Origin: a virus
IMG/VR virus record: IMGVR_UViG_3300008259_000347
Coordinates: 1 to 64,000 of that record
Reading direction: 5' to 3' (one strand)
Length of the DNA stretch: 64,000 nt
Under the pieces are notes generated by a model. It did no database searches and had not been told where the DNA came from. It was given only the letters and a program-made list of their open reading frames with translations. Positions 37,401-45,385 of this stretch are shown one piece after another (positions within the stretch are counted from its first letter, which is position 1; every line of letters begins with the position of its first letter). The translations under genes and the position numbers were made by a program.

Positions 37401-39571
37401 CAGCAGATAAGAAAATTATTAATATTTCTAGTTTTGGTGCCGCTAGCGAAAATATTTTAGATTCAAATTATTTTATTGCTGACGGTAGCACTTCAGATTA
37501 TATTACAAATGCTCCTTGGCCACAATTATACTCAGACGATGACTTCCAACAAAGTATAGATCGTTTAGGATCTGTAGTTCTTGTTAATAATCAAGCAGTA
37601 GAGTATGAACTGTTTAGAACAGACGAGTCATACGAAACTACTGGATTTGTGGGAATAAGATTCCCACAGCCTCCTGATTATGATGCTATCATTAATTATA
37701 TTATGACAGGAGATGCTAACACTAGTATATCAATTGTCAATTCTGTTACTTTAGACATTGATGGTTCTACTTCTAGTTATAGTTTAGACAGTGTTCCTTT
37801 AGACATGTCTAAGCCGTATGAAAACTACATGCTAGTAACTAACAATGGAGACTTATTACGTCCTATGGATTCAATCTATTGGACATTAAAAGATAATGAA
37901 TATCTATACACTATACCTACTTATAAAGTACTACCATTTACTTTAGACCCAAGCACTATCAAAGTCTATATTAATGGAGAACAGTTAAGTTCGTTGGATT
38001 ATACTTTAAACAATGTGAACTTAACTATTGAAATTCGAGACTTTGTTTATGTAGAAAGCGGTATATTAACACTGGTAAGATTTGAAGATAGTGATTATAC
38101 AATCAGTGGAAACAACATTATATTTGATACAGCACCATCTGGAAATGTAGAAGTTACTACTTTCTTTAATCATTCTGTTCAAAACATTATAAGAACCAAA
38201 GAATTTTTTAATATTACTTCCGCTTTAGTTCCTGGCAGTATTTCATACTATCAGTATCAGAGTATGCGAGGAGGTTCTTTAAGATTGTTTAGAACTACAC
38301 AAGCAGACGATTATGTATGGATAGCCAAGAATAGAAAGTTATTAGTTCATAGTATAGATTACTATCTAGATGATGATTATAGAACCGTTAAATTCAAAGA
38401 TGCTTTTGAAGAAACTGATGTGATTGACGTAATTCTATTTGGTGATAAAAATGTAACCAATGGATTTGGATTCATGCAGTTTAAGGATATGCTGAACAGA
38501 ACTCATTACAAGAGAATCAGCAAAGACAAGAGCACACGACTAGCAAAAGATTTAAAACAAAAGGATCTTACCATAGAAGTAGAAAATGGTGCTGTATTAA
38601 CTGAGCCTAATCGTACACTAAATCTTCCAGGTATTATTGAAATTAATGGAGAACGTATCGAGTATTTGACTAAAACTGGCAACGTTTTAGGACAATTGCG
38701 TAGAGCTACATTAGGCACAGGTAGTCCTGCTATCCATAAACTTACTTCTGTAGTGTTAGATATTGGTCCTACTGAAACTATACCTTACAATGATGAATTT
38801 ATTGTAGAATCTAGTATTGGTGACGGTAGCACTAAAAACATTAGATTAAGTTATGCTCCTACTAAAGTTGATGTAGACTGGTATACAGACACTATTCCAG
38901 CCAATAACGGACGCAGCGATGAAATTGAAGTGTTTGTCGGCGGCTATAGATTGAAGAAAAATGCTTATAGTTTATTTGGAGAGAATAATCAGTATCCAGA
39001 TAGCCCAGAAGGTGATAGCCAATACGAAGCTGAATTCAGTGTCGATGGAACCGAACAAGTACGATTAACTAACGAAGTAGCTGAAAATGTTAAGATTACT
39101 GTTATTAAGAAAGTTGGAAGAGTGTGGGAAGATCCTGCTCCAGCAGAAAGAGTATTTAAAAACATTCAAGCAGGCAGCGGCGGCGCAACTTTTGATGTGA
39201 CTAAAAACGGCACTACCTACGTGTTGACTATGAAACGTGGCGGCATTAACTATACTGTAGGTGATACTTTAATAATATTGGGGTCAAGATTGGGCGGTGT
39301 TACTCCTGAAAATGATATCACTATAACAGTTACAGACGTATCTGATGATAGTTCGTCTAGTATCTTAACTTATACATATCAAGGCCAAGGTGCTAGATCT
39401 GGATATACTACTTCAAGTTTATCAGATTCTGACAATGCAGTAGCTAATTTCTTGAAAAACACTGAGGCAGTTTGGCCACAATACTTGGCTGATAAATATC
39501 AATATGTATTATTAACTGAAACCGGCGAAAGTATTACTGTAGACGGCGACGAACCCCTGGAGCTCGATTAA
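31415..39571 (+). CDS. gp7: Giant baseplate protein gp7, C-terminal part (propeller, YHYH domain)
   Basis: Open from about 31364 to 39571; the first ATG after the break is 31415 without a ribosome site. It continues the propeller (FGYDMKMSGDGSKLVISAP, FGESLSISDSGSHLAVGS, YGTSISVGSNNLAVSAP). A YHYH-type domain is recognised at about 35140-35940 from FALDGYPIYGPNGY, HNGRYCITPDYPNG and TYAYFVT. Further beta-rich modules follow (GTG-type strands, GGTGYVEPP). If joined with the preceding part it is 5099 residues. A naturally separate gene overlapping by 11 bases is the alternative; splitting a propeller argues against it. Confidence 0.7.
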   Translation: MKTNASGWQLLDNINILGYFPQEVVSNAVDRTPIVITNILPNTPAALPGKKITRATVYYAAQGTAPFVAGQFVEIRAVVPFDYNGDWLVISSTTTQTVIECTLLDKLPGTSITHPKYIFVSGGVITSAIISPTKEQNVESVLAGDLFGYDMKMSGDGSKLVISAPNADQNTYTNYKGTFRSTEKYDLNDVVYYPGGVDPAGYYRYNVTFDSSVAGSFDSTQWTLISNTINKNTGKIFTYEYDGDAYVLIDTLGAQNLNLELEERFGESLSISDSGSHLAVGSSLYTGKFSNQGAVKIFEAYSGSWSLYQNLTSAIPGTNHKFGHYVEFMNDADTLVVYSPNADIKNETTFDNSTTGFDNSTLRIIDLQVLTGRVDIFDKYNTNYIFGESLTTASYNDTTDGYGTSISVGSNNLAVSAPREEDQIYKDSGIIYTYRKPSGKTSWTTLHYERARPNVYQIKKAFLYNRRENILIKYLDIVDPIQGKIPGPADQEIKFKTYFDPATYSVGDTRVNVDDGMAWTNINVGTLWWDLTNAKFLENQGGEIIFRSTTWNTLYETASVDIYEWTESKLLPSERDKIADTEKGLISGISGKSKYGDSVYSIKKKYDTISKTFTNTYYYWVKNSTIVPNKEGRILPAESISRLISDPKSYGYPCLALLGPDSFSLVNCDSYLKDKDIVLSVQYWITDNKEGNAHTQWKIISENINTVIPYEIEQKWLDSLLGKDKNGRTVPDLRLPVKQRFGIENRPRQSMFLNRIEALKQFIERTNTVLKDNLIVDEFDLTPLARFEEKPSAVTGLWDVTIDTDPELRFVGTSQLSQIALSPVIENGKIIDVEVISPGKGYVNSPPVRITGKGTGAEIKIILSDTGSVQTVEILSQGIGYKNDTVLTVRPFSVLVLSDSESYDKWTIYHYNRLDRSWSKARTQTFDVTKFWNYIDWYSSNYNQFTKVNHIVENTYELASLESNIGSIVKVKNVGSGGWLLLEKYSNVVTIDYTQNYRVVGRQNGTIKFLDLLYNFKNQSLGFDGPLYDSDQYDTVPTTELSIILDTIKTKILVDNLRVEYLKLFFASVRYALYEQPFLDWAMKTSFVKATHNAGELKQKITFNSDNLEDFENYVKEVKPFRTKVREYVSAYTRVENAPLSVTDFDLPPIIDDDFKILPLSAVLSENYSIGSSYAQLLDYPWRHWYDNASYSVETLELVDGGTGYVEPPVVKIIDDYGIVTSTNELKSNFDGPNSFWILEEGTMKIVATGLPYHSYGNQEAEHVATDQGYSQILPLRGGTYTAGGHADIPEGIIGYWLNGVAVYNPSAENLAPQGLESITDYNYNAAYASTQVLEYTFNQDQTGGIADQDGRYSYRDFSFRSAWLSGIGNDLGDIDRIDTSEIPYLRSGLEHADGHSKILGFALDGYPIYGPNGYSLATDPTSGISRMTSSYDLKVPSYRTGVIADLQTYPMGMFIQDYTYTGNGTLDKHNGRYCITPDYPNGTYAYFVTTTNAGTPVYPYVVGPTFFGDAAPQDRNDASNGKGTPPRTYSIFNSKAIQATAKAYITNGKVTRITLITAGSGYLKAPRVEFDGGLDTNIIHRPAQAVAMLKSNVVRSNKIVIKFDRITRNYVVTELSQTETFTGTGSRKQFALRFSPVLTVGNTIVKINGNEILRDDYALSVKKTTVKGFTSYYGVLTFENAPVVNSSIEITYDKNFEHLSAADRINFYYNPQTGQLGKDLAQLMTGIDYGGVIVSGLGLSLGGGWDSQPWFNDGWDSYDVGFTDYIVTVSDSTYVYDLPYTPAIGEQINVYVNGVRIDDEYFDSYNGVTVQPNGRTSAPEGRAMQTWTGDGLSKTIELPNLTSAVPVDINTGDKVIFRKSTSDGSINPDPKSFDTQLQGGNLSYTTATGFAPDDILVEGGGRFITPETSHAPEEIVPGHITDTLNIKVFRVPRSGSSTIVSKNYICDGVTTEFSIGQFPNNTAGVFVNLDNVILQLDTDYTIDWQSKTVNMIVAPADKKIINISSFGAASENILDSNYFIADGSTSDYITNAPWPQLYSDDDFQQSIDRLGSVVLVNNQAVEYELFRTDESYETTGFVGIRFPQPPDYDAIINYIMTGDANTSISIVNSVTLDIDGSTSSYSLDSVPLDMSKPYENYMLVTNNGDLLRPMDSIYWTLKDNEYLYTIPTYKVLPFTLDPSTIKVYINGEQLSSLDYTLNNVNLTIEIRDFVYVESGILTLVRFEDSDYTISGNNIIFDTAPSGNVEVTTFFNHSVQNIIRTKEFFNITSALVPGSISYYQYQSMRGGSLRLFRTTQADDYVWIAKNRKLLVHSIDYYLDDDYRTVKFKDAFEETDVIDVILFGDKNVTNGFGFMQFKDMLNRTHYKRISKDKSTRLAKDLKQKDLTIEVENGAVLTEPNRTLNLPGIIEINGERIEYLTKTGNVLGQLRRATLGTGSPAIHKLTSVVLDIGPTETIPYNDEFIVESSIGDGSTKNIRLSYAPTKVDVDWYTDTIPANNGRSDEIEVFVGGYRLKKNAYSLFGENNQYPDSPEGDSQYEAEFSVDGTEQVRLTNEVAENVKITVIKKVGRVWEDPAPAERVFKNIQAGSGGATFDVTKNGTTYVLTMKRGGINYTVGDTLIILGSRLGGVTPENDITITVTDVSDDSSSSILTYTYQGQGARSGYTTSSLSDSDNAVANFLKNTEAVWPQYLADKYQYVLLTETGESITVDGDEPLELD

Positions 39572-40701
39572 TGGCAAAAATATCAGATTTAGTAAAAGTT
39601 ACCACACCTAATGACGCAAATGTCTTTCCAATTAGTGATGGGTTAACTACTAAGAAAATTAGTTTCTTAGATCTAAAAACATCTATTAATACAGTAGCTT
39701 CAGGAACTCAGTTGGGCACAATTAAGATTGGTACAGGGCTTAGTATAGACAATACAGGCACAGTAAGTGTTTTGAATTTTGATGCTTTTACATTAGCGCC
39801 AGCTACACAGAATCAACTAGGCGGTGTAATTATAGGCGAAGGATTAACTGTAAACGAAGCAGGAGTACTTACTTCTGCGTACACTTTGCCCATAGCTACT
39901 CCTACAGTACTAGGTGGAATAAAAGTTGGGGAAGGCCTTACTATTTCCAACGGCATACTTTCCACGATTCCGATCAGTGTAGACGCATTTGATGATTCCG
40001 GAATAACAATTGGGAATCAAAGTGATTTCTTATTTTATGTAGAAAATAGTAATACACCAACTATCAAAGATGATGTAAACGGTGTAATAGTTCTAAGTGT
40101 AAGAGATACTAGTATGGCCGGTAATCTTGCTGACATACGTCTGATATCTCGTGCTAATACAGTAGGGCTAGGAGACGAAACTGCTCCTGCTTTAATTCCA
40201 GATTTTAGCGGTCAAGCAATGAATTTAGGAACTCCAAGTATAAAATGGAGTAAAGTATACGCAAATAATTTCATTGGTAATGTAACTGGTACAGCAGCAC
40301 GTAGTACAGAAGCAGACAGTTTATTAGTAGGGCTAGATTATTTGCCTGCTAGTACCAGTGCTATAACCGATACTATTGTAGCAAGAGACAGTATAGGCAA
40401 CATCAATGCTAATAACTTTATTGGTAATGTTACAGGCAATATTACAGGTAATGCCAGCACTGCTACACAACTTCAAACATCGAGATTAATTAATGGCGAG
40501 CCATTCAACGGCACACAGAATATTACTATAACTGCTGCTAACCCTCAAGCATTAACAAGAGGAAATTACGTCACAGGCGGCTCTGATACTTACGATGGTA
40601 GTAGTGCTAGTACTTGGAGTGTGGTGTTTCTTTTGATGGATCGCAGAACATACAACTTCCTGCTAATCCAGCAAGAGTCGACGAACTTGCAGGTAGTATA
40701 A
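39571..40701 (+). CDS. Tail fibre protein, N-terminal part (frame broken)
   Basis: 376 codons, starting on the gp7 stop. Three repeats of the form LGxIKIGxGLxIxxxGxLS (residues about 48-130) and fibre-typical segments (NNFIGNVTG, ITGNASTATQLQTSRLINGE, then NGTQNITITAANPQALTRGNYVTGG). After STWSV (about 40623) the frame leaves the conserved path and runs to a stop at 40699. The -1 frame carries the expected continuation GVSFDGSQNIQLPA. Either one base or a block whose length leaves the frame out of register is missing. Confidence 0.7.
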   Translation: MAKISDLVKVTTPNDANVFPISDGLTTKKISFLDLKTSINTVASGTQLGTIKIGTGLSIDNTGTVSVLNFDAFTLAPATQNQLGGVIIGEGLTVNEAGVLTSAYTLPIATPTVLGGIKVGEGLTISNGILSTIPISVDAFDDSGITIGNQSDFLFYVENSNTPTIKDDVNGVIVLSVRDTSMAGNLADIRLISRANTVGLGDETAPALIPDFSGQAMNLGTPSIKWSKVYANNFIGNVTGTAARSTEADSLLVGLDYLPASTSAITDTIVARDSIGNINANNFIGNVTGNITGNASTATQLQTSRLINGEPFNGTQNITITAANPQALTRGNYVTGGSDTYDGSSASTWSVVFLLMDRRTYNFLLIQQESTNLQVV

Positions 40702-41951
40702 AAATGTGGGGAAGTGCTACTCCTCCCGCTAATTGGTTATTATGTAACGGACAAAGTGTAAGTAAGTTTGTGTATGCGACTTTATTTTCTAGAATAGGTT
40801 ATACATATGGCGGCAGTGGAGATTTCTTTAATGTTCCAAATCTAACTAATAGATTCGCAGTCGGAGCAGGCGGGTTATACGATGCCAATTCAACAGGCGG
40901 TAATAAAGATCAGTTAGTTATAAGTCATTCACATACCGCAAGTGCTAGTTCTACGTTTACAGGCAATACATTACCTAATCATAGTCATTCATTTACAGCT
41001 TATGTGAACGATCCGGGGCACTCTCATACTACGGTTCAAATGATCGGCGATAACAATATTGACGGGGTCGATAGTACTACTAGAAGATCGGGCGACCATC
41101 ATAACGAAACAAGAAATACAGGAACATCTACAACAGGTATATCTGTAACAGGAAGTATCGGGTCTAGCAATTCTGGTGTACCTAGTGGTTCGGTTAGCAC
41201 ATCTATTTCTATCGGATCCACCGGTAGTAGCGGCACAAATGCTAATCTTCCTCCATATATTGGAGTGTATTACATTATTAAAGCAAGCGACGACGGCAGC
41301 GGTGGTGGCACATTACAAGCAGGTACAGGAATTGATATACAAACATCGGGTAGTTATAGTATAATTTCTAGCACAGTAAACACTAGTGTGTTCTTGCCTA
41401 CAACAGGCGGCTCAATGAGCGGATTTTTAACGCTACATAGTAATCCGTCTAGTGCTAATCATGCTGCTACTAAAGCTTATGTAGATAATCAAATTGCTGC
41501 TGTTCCTTCTAGCAATGATAAACTGCCATTAACAGGCGGTAGCTTATCTGGACCATTGTACTTACATGCTAATCCAGCTGGCGCACTTCAAGCAGCCACT
41601 AAAGCGTATGTAGATAATCAAATCGCGCAGATAAGCAATTATCAAAAAGTCCTAGCATATAAACATGTCGGATGGGGTGTAGGTTACAATACCTACGGTG
41701 ACCATTATTGGGAAGTGTTATCTACAACACATCAGTATATTAGATTCGGCGAGCAATATATGGAAATAAGTCTTACTCCACAGGCCACAAATTCTAGGAT
41801 ATCAGTATTTGTAGAAATAGCTTTCCAGAATCAGTACGTAGCCCATTTTCAAATTAGACGAGCATATGGAAACGGCGCATTTAATCCAACTATAACTAAT
41901 ACTAGTCCGGTAAATTATCATATGGAAACGGCGCATTTAATCCAACTATAA
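40614..41951 (+). CDS. Tail fibre protein, middle part with tail collar domain (frame broken at both ends)
   Basis: Continues the fibre from about 40620. SIKMWGSATPPANWLLCNGQ, then YATLFSRIGYTYGGSG and FFNVPNLTNRFAVGAG, is a phage tail collar domain (residues about 28-85). Later come two LTGGSLSG-type repeats, each with ATKAYVDNQIA, which in fibres mark a trimerising shaft region. The C-terminus is cut by a 56-bp tandem duplication at 41863-41974. Removing the duplication restores the frame to 42259. The TTG at 40614 is not a real start. Confidence 0.7.
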   Translation: MECGVSFDGSQNIQLPANPARVDELAGSIKMWGSATPPANWLLCNGQSVSKFVYATLFSRIGYTYGGSGDFFNVPNLTNRFAVGAGGLYDANSTGGNKDQLVISHSHTASASSTFTGNTLPNHSHSFTAYVNDPGHSHTTVQMIGDNNIDGVDSTTRRSGDHHNETRNTGTSTTGISVTGSIGSSNSGVPSGSVSTSISIGSTGSSGTNANLPPYIGVYYIIKASDDGSGGGTLQAGTGIDIQTSGSYSIISSTVNTSVFLPTTGGSMSGFLTLHSNPSSANHAATKAYVDNQIAAVPSSNDKLPLTGGSLSGPLYLHANPAGALQAATKAYVDNQIAQISNYQKVLAYKHVGWGVGYNTYGDHYWEVLSTTHQYIRFGEQYMEISLTPQATNSRISVFVEIAFQNQYVAHFQIRRAYGNGAFNPTITNTSPVNYHMETAHLIQL

Positions 41952-41974
41952 CTAATACTAGTCCGGTAAATTAT
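41863..41974. repeat. Perfect 56-bp tandem duplication inside the fibre gene
   Basis: Copies 41863-41918 and 41919-41974 are identical; 56 is not a multiple of three, so the second copy breaks the frame. With one copy and one added base near 40620, positions 39571-42259 give 878 codons exactly. Confidence 0.95.
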
Positions 41975-42259
41975 TTTGCTGCTAAAACTTATAGCGGAAA
42001 TTTAGGCCTTTCAGGACATAACATAGCCAACTCTAATTATACACATTATGGTCGAATTGAAAATGCTCAAGGAGCCATGGAAAGAGAAACTATAAGTTAT
42101 ACTGAATTCACTAACAATAATACTCAACTGCGTACTTTTAGAGTAGCAGCTTGCGGACAATGGGCTAATAGTGGCACTTGGTTAAGTGTCAATGATAGAA
42201 AATTGTATAGAGATATGCCAACTTATAGCACGATGACAATTGTCGAATGGTTATCATAA
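41921..42259 (+). CDS. Tail fibre protein, C-terminal fragment
   Basis: 112 codons in the frame that continues the fibre after the duplicated segment, reading YGNGAFNPTITNTSPVNYF and ending TMTIVEWLS. A 60-codon piece of it begins with ATG at 42077, but nothing supports an independent start. It is part of the same gene as 39571-41951. The C-terminal tip would be the receptor-facing end. A beta-rich composition fits that role; specificity is unknown. Confidence 0.6.
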   Translation, partial: YGNGAFNPTITNTSPVNYFAAKTYSGNLGLSGHNIANSNYTHYGRIENAQGAMERETISYTEFTNNNTQLRTFRVAACGQWANSGTWLSVNDRKLYRDMPTYSTMTIVEWLS

Positions 42260-42276
42260 TAATTTAGGAACAAATA

Positions 42277-42582
42277 ATGACTTCGTATATTTTTACAATC
42301 GGGGACGCAATTCATTCATTATTACCAAACGCTGAATTCAGTGTTTCAGGTAATGATTATGATCGAATTGAATGGTATTCGGAAAATATTCCCAAGCCAA
42401 CGTTAGCCGAGATTGATGCCGAATTACAAAGATTACAAGCAGATCATGATAGGAAAGATTATCAAAGACAACGAGTAGAAGCTTACCCTAGTATTGAAGA
42501 ACAGTTAGATTTGATGTTTCATGGCGGCTATGACGTATGGAAAGCACAGATTCAAGCAATTAAAGATCAGTTTCCTAAGTAA
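42277..42582 (+). CDS. Tail fibre assembly protein (XkdW-like)
   Basis: 101 residues. The C-terminal KDYQRQRVEAYPSIEEQLDL followed by MFHGGYDVWKAQIQAIKDQFPK is the XkdW/phage tail fibre assembly signature of short proteins encoded after collar-domain fibres. N-terminal part is beta-like. It directly follows the fibre gene, 17 bases downstream, supporting a chaperone role. Confidence 0.75.
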   Translation: MTSYIFTIGDAIHSLLPNAEFSVSGNDYDRIEWYSENIPKPTLAEIDAELQRLQADHDRKDYQRQRVEAYPSIEEQLDLMFHGGYDVWKAQIQAIKDQFPK

Positions 42583-42603
42583 AATACGCACTTTATACTT
42601 TTA

Positions 42604-42611
42604 GGTAAATA
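42604..42611 (+). promoter_or_regulatory. Candidate late promoter box GGTAAATA
   Basis: GGTAAATA ends 20 bases before ATG 42632 in a 49-bp gap; same TAAATA core and spacing as boxes at 20766 and 47253. Confidence 0.5.
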
Positions 42612-42631
42612 TTCAAATAAAGAGAAAACTT

Positions 42632-43243
42632 ATGCAAGGTAGAGATTTATCAGGAATACATATCGAAGGGCATATTAAAATTTATGACCCTACTACACAA
42701 GAGATATTCATTAACAAGCGTAATGCTATTCATTATGAAAATATGAGTATCGCTCTTGCCGAATCTATTGCTAATTCAGGACAAGGATTTATTTACGAAC
42801 TTGTTTTTGGCAACGGAGGAACTACTGTTGATCCTACTGGTATAATTACCTATCTGACTCCTAATAGTACAGGTACTAATGCTGCCTTATATAATCAAAC
42901 TTACAGTAAAGTTGTTGATGATCGCAGTGTAAGTAACGTAGATCCAATTCGTAATAGAATAGAAACAAGACATATCACTGGTGTAAACTACACAGATGTG
43001 TTTGTAACCTGTTTGTTGGATTACGGCGAGCCCACAGGACAAGAAGCGTTTGATAATACCAGTGATAATAAAAGTGATTATGTGTTTGACGAACTAGGAT
43101 TAAAAAGTTATAGCAACACAGGCACTAGCAGATTATTAACTCATGTAATTTTTCACCCTGTTCAAAAAAGTTTGAATAGATTAATTCAAATTGATTATAC
43201 TGTGAGAATACAAAGTCTAACAGGTTTAAGTGAGGTTCAATAA
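42632..43243 (+). CDS. Virion structural protein, baseplate/fibre-linked
   Basis: 203 residues, beginning MQGRDLSGIHIEGHIKIYDP and ending in LNRLIQIDYTVRIQSLTGL. Beta-rich with no catalytic motif. Such proteins occur near fibre-like genes in T4-like marine phages. The T4 counterpart, if any, is not clear; a baseplate outer protein is possible. Its stop overlaps the next gene's ATG (TAATG). Confidence 0.5.
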   Translation: MQGRDLSGIHIEGHIKIYDPTTQEIFINKRNAIHYENMSIALAESIANSGQGFIYELVFGNGGTTVDPTGIITYLTPNSTGTNAALYNQTYSKVVDDRSVSNVDPIRNRIETRHITGVNYTDVFVTCLLDYGEPTGQEAFDNTSDNKSDYVFDELGLKSYSNTGTSRLLTHVIFHPVQKSLNRLIQIDYTVRIQSLTGLSEVQ

Positions 43244-45375
43244 TGTCATATCAGATTGATCATACAGATAGACCAAACTTTGGTACAATTACAGTAGAAG
43301 ATCAAACAGTAAATGTTGAAAAAAGTATCGGATTTGTAGGTAAAAACTACACAGGCTACAGCAAGGTAATCGCTGAAAATTTTTTACATATATTAGAAAA
43401 TTTTGCCAGCGCCAGTGCTCCTACTAATCCTGTAGTAGGTCAGTTATGGTATGACACTGAAGCTGATGTTGTAGAAGAAAATAGACAACCTCAGTTAAAA
43501 TTATGGGACGGTACAAACTGGACACCAGCAGGTAATCTAGTTAAAGCAGGTAGTGCTCCAGCAAATGCCATTAAAGGCGACCTATGGACAGATACTACTA
43601 ATCAACAGCTTTACTTATTTTCAGGATCTAATTGGGTACTAGTGGGTCCACAATTCAGTGAAGGTACACTTACTGGTCCTAAAGTTGAAACAGTATACGA
43701 CACTGGAAATGCCACACATTTATTAATCAGTTTTTACATTGGCAATCGTGTAGTTGTTATTTTTAGTAAAACTGAATTTACACCAAAAGTTGCTATTCCT
43801 GGATTTAGTATAGTTAAGCGTGGCATTAACGTTACGTCTGTAGACGATAGTGGAAATACTTCTACATTAAACAAATTATGGGGTACTGCTGAAAAAGCAG
43901 ATGCTCTAGTTGTAGCCGGACGAACTATTTCATCAGATAATTTTTTAAGATCTGATGTAGCAAGTACTTCAAACAGTAGTTTTAGCATTAGAAATAATCT
44001 AGGATTAACAATAGGTTCGGATTTGGCCACAAGCTTGACCATTGATAATAACGGTGCTGCTATTCTGTACAATAAAACAGAAGGCTCTAGCATTTTTATT
44101 AGAACAAATCAAGCAGGTACAACTAATGATGTGATTTCAATCAGCGGCACTAACGTTGGTATTAACAAAACTAATCCTACCGCCACGCTAGATGTTGTAG
44201 GAAATATTCAAACTAATGATCAATTAGTAGTCACAGGAACTACAAATGCGGTAGATTTAACCACAGGCAGTATCAGAACTGCCGGTGGTGTCAGTATAAC
44301 AAAAAGTTTATATGTAGGTACAGGAGCAGTAGTTACAGGACAAATAAGTTCTCAAAGTATTATTCCTTTGACTAACAGCACGTATGATATAGGATCGTCG
44401 AACAATAGATATAGAGTAATACACAGCAAAGAAATGTATGCTGATACATTTTTTGGTAGTTTTTCCGGACAATTAGCAGGTAGTGTGTCAGGAACAGCCA
44501 GCAGATTAGCCAGTAGTACAGCTTTTTCTTTAACTGGCGATGTGAGCAGTAATACAATTAACTTTAATGGTCAGCAACCTAGCGGTGTAGCTACTTTTAA
44601 TACTACAATTACAGCAGATTTAATTAATGCTAAGACTGCTGTTGAAACAACCACTGCTGGCGCACAACTTTTAGTTAATATACCTAGTGTTGGTTTAAGA
44701 AAAATTACTAAAACTAACTTCTTATCAAATGCCGGTGTTATGCCAGCAGGAATAATTTTACCTTTTGCTGGTACCGCTGTTCCAAACGGATTTTTATTAT
44801 GTGATGGTAGCGAACAGCTAATCAGTGCTTATCCAAATTTATTTGCAGTTGTTGGTTACACTTATAGAGCACAGAGTTTATTACAAGGTGCTTCTACATT
44901 CTGTGTACCAGATCTGAGAGGAAGATTTGCTCTAGGTGCTGACAACATGGATAATGGTACATTAATTCCTGATCCATTAGGCAATTTTATTACTACAACC
45001 TTAGATAAGAACGGAGTTCCAAACGCTACAGCAAATAGAGTAACAGATGTTACTGCTGACAACATTGGATCGGGTAATGGAGAAGAAGAAACTACGTTAG
45101 CAGTTAATCAATTACCGGATCACAAACACGATATGCGTGGTACTACATCTACAGGCGATAAAGGTAATCAATATTACGGTATAAGAAATAGCTCTGATGC
45201 GATTACCGATGTTGACGCTGTTCCTCATACTACTAACGGTCCTGACAGTTTAGCTAATGGACAGTACTTGACTAACAGTGGCGGAGTGGCATCTGCCACA
45301 CTTGGACAGCCTGTTAACAAGATGAATCCGTACTTAACTATCAATTATATTATTTTCACCGGCACTTATGCTTAA
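43243..45375 (+). CDS. Tail fibre-like protein with collar domain (paralogue 1)
   Basis: 710 residues. N-terminal SIGFVGKNYTGYSKVIAENFLHILENFASASAP then GQLWYDT recurs in the next two genes and likely docks them to the virion. Repeated GDLWxDxxxQLYxxxG units follow. A fibre shaft with LNVTxTLDVVGNIQT-type repeats is seen around 300-345, and the C-terminus has PAGIILPFAGTAVPNGFLLC and VPDLRGRFALGAD, a tail collar domain (about 505-565). Fibre or baseplate-appendage role is inferred. Confidence 0.7.
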   Translation: MSYQIDHTDRPNFGTITVEDQTVNVEKSIGFVGKNYTGYSKVIAENFLHILENFASASAPTNPVVGQLWYDTEADVVEENRQPQLKLWDGTNWTPAGNLVKAGSAPANAIKGDLWTDTTNQQLYLFSGSNWVLVGPQFSEGTLTGPKVETVYDTGNATHLLISFYIGNRVVVIFSKTEFTPKVAIPGFSIVKRGINVTSVDDSGNTSTLNKLWGTAEKADALVVAGRTISSDNFLRSDVASTSNSSFSIRNNLGLTIGSDLATSLTIDNNGAAILYNKTEGSSIFIRTNQAGTTNDVISISGTNVGINKTNPTATLDVVGNIQTNDQLVVTGTTNAVDLTTGSIRTAGGVSITKSLYVGTGAVVTGQISSQSIIPLTNSTYDIGSSNNRYRVIHSKEMYADTFFGSFSGQLAGSVSGTASRLASSTAFSLTGDVSSNTINFNGQQPSGVATFNTTITADLINAKTAVETTTAGAQLLVNIPSVGLRKITKTNFLSNAGVMPAGIILPFAGTAVPNGFLLCDGSEQLISAYPNLFAVVGYTYRAQSLLQGASTFCVPDLRGRFALGADNMDNGTLIPDPLGNFITTTLDKNGVPNATANRVTDVTADNIGSGNGEEETTLAVNQLPDHKHDMRGTTSTGDKGNQYYGIRNSSDAITDVDAVPHTTNGPDSLANGQYLTNSGGVASATLGQPVNKMNPYLTINYIIFTGTYA

Positions 45376-45385
45376 GGATTAATCA

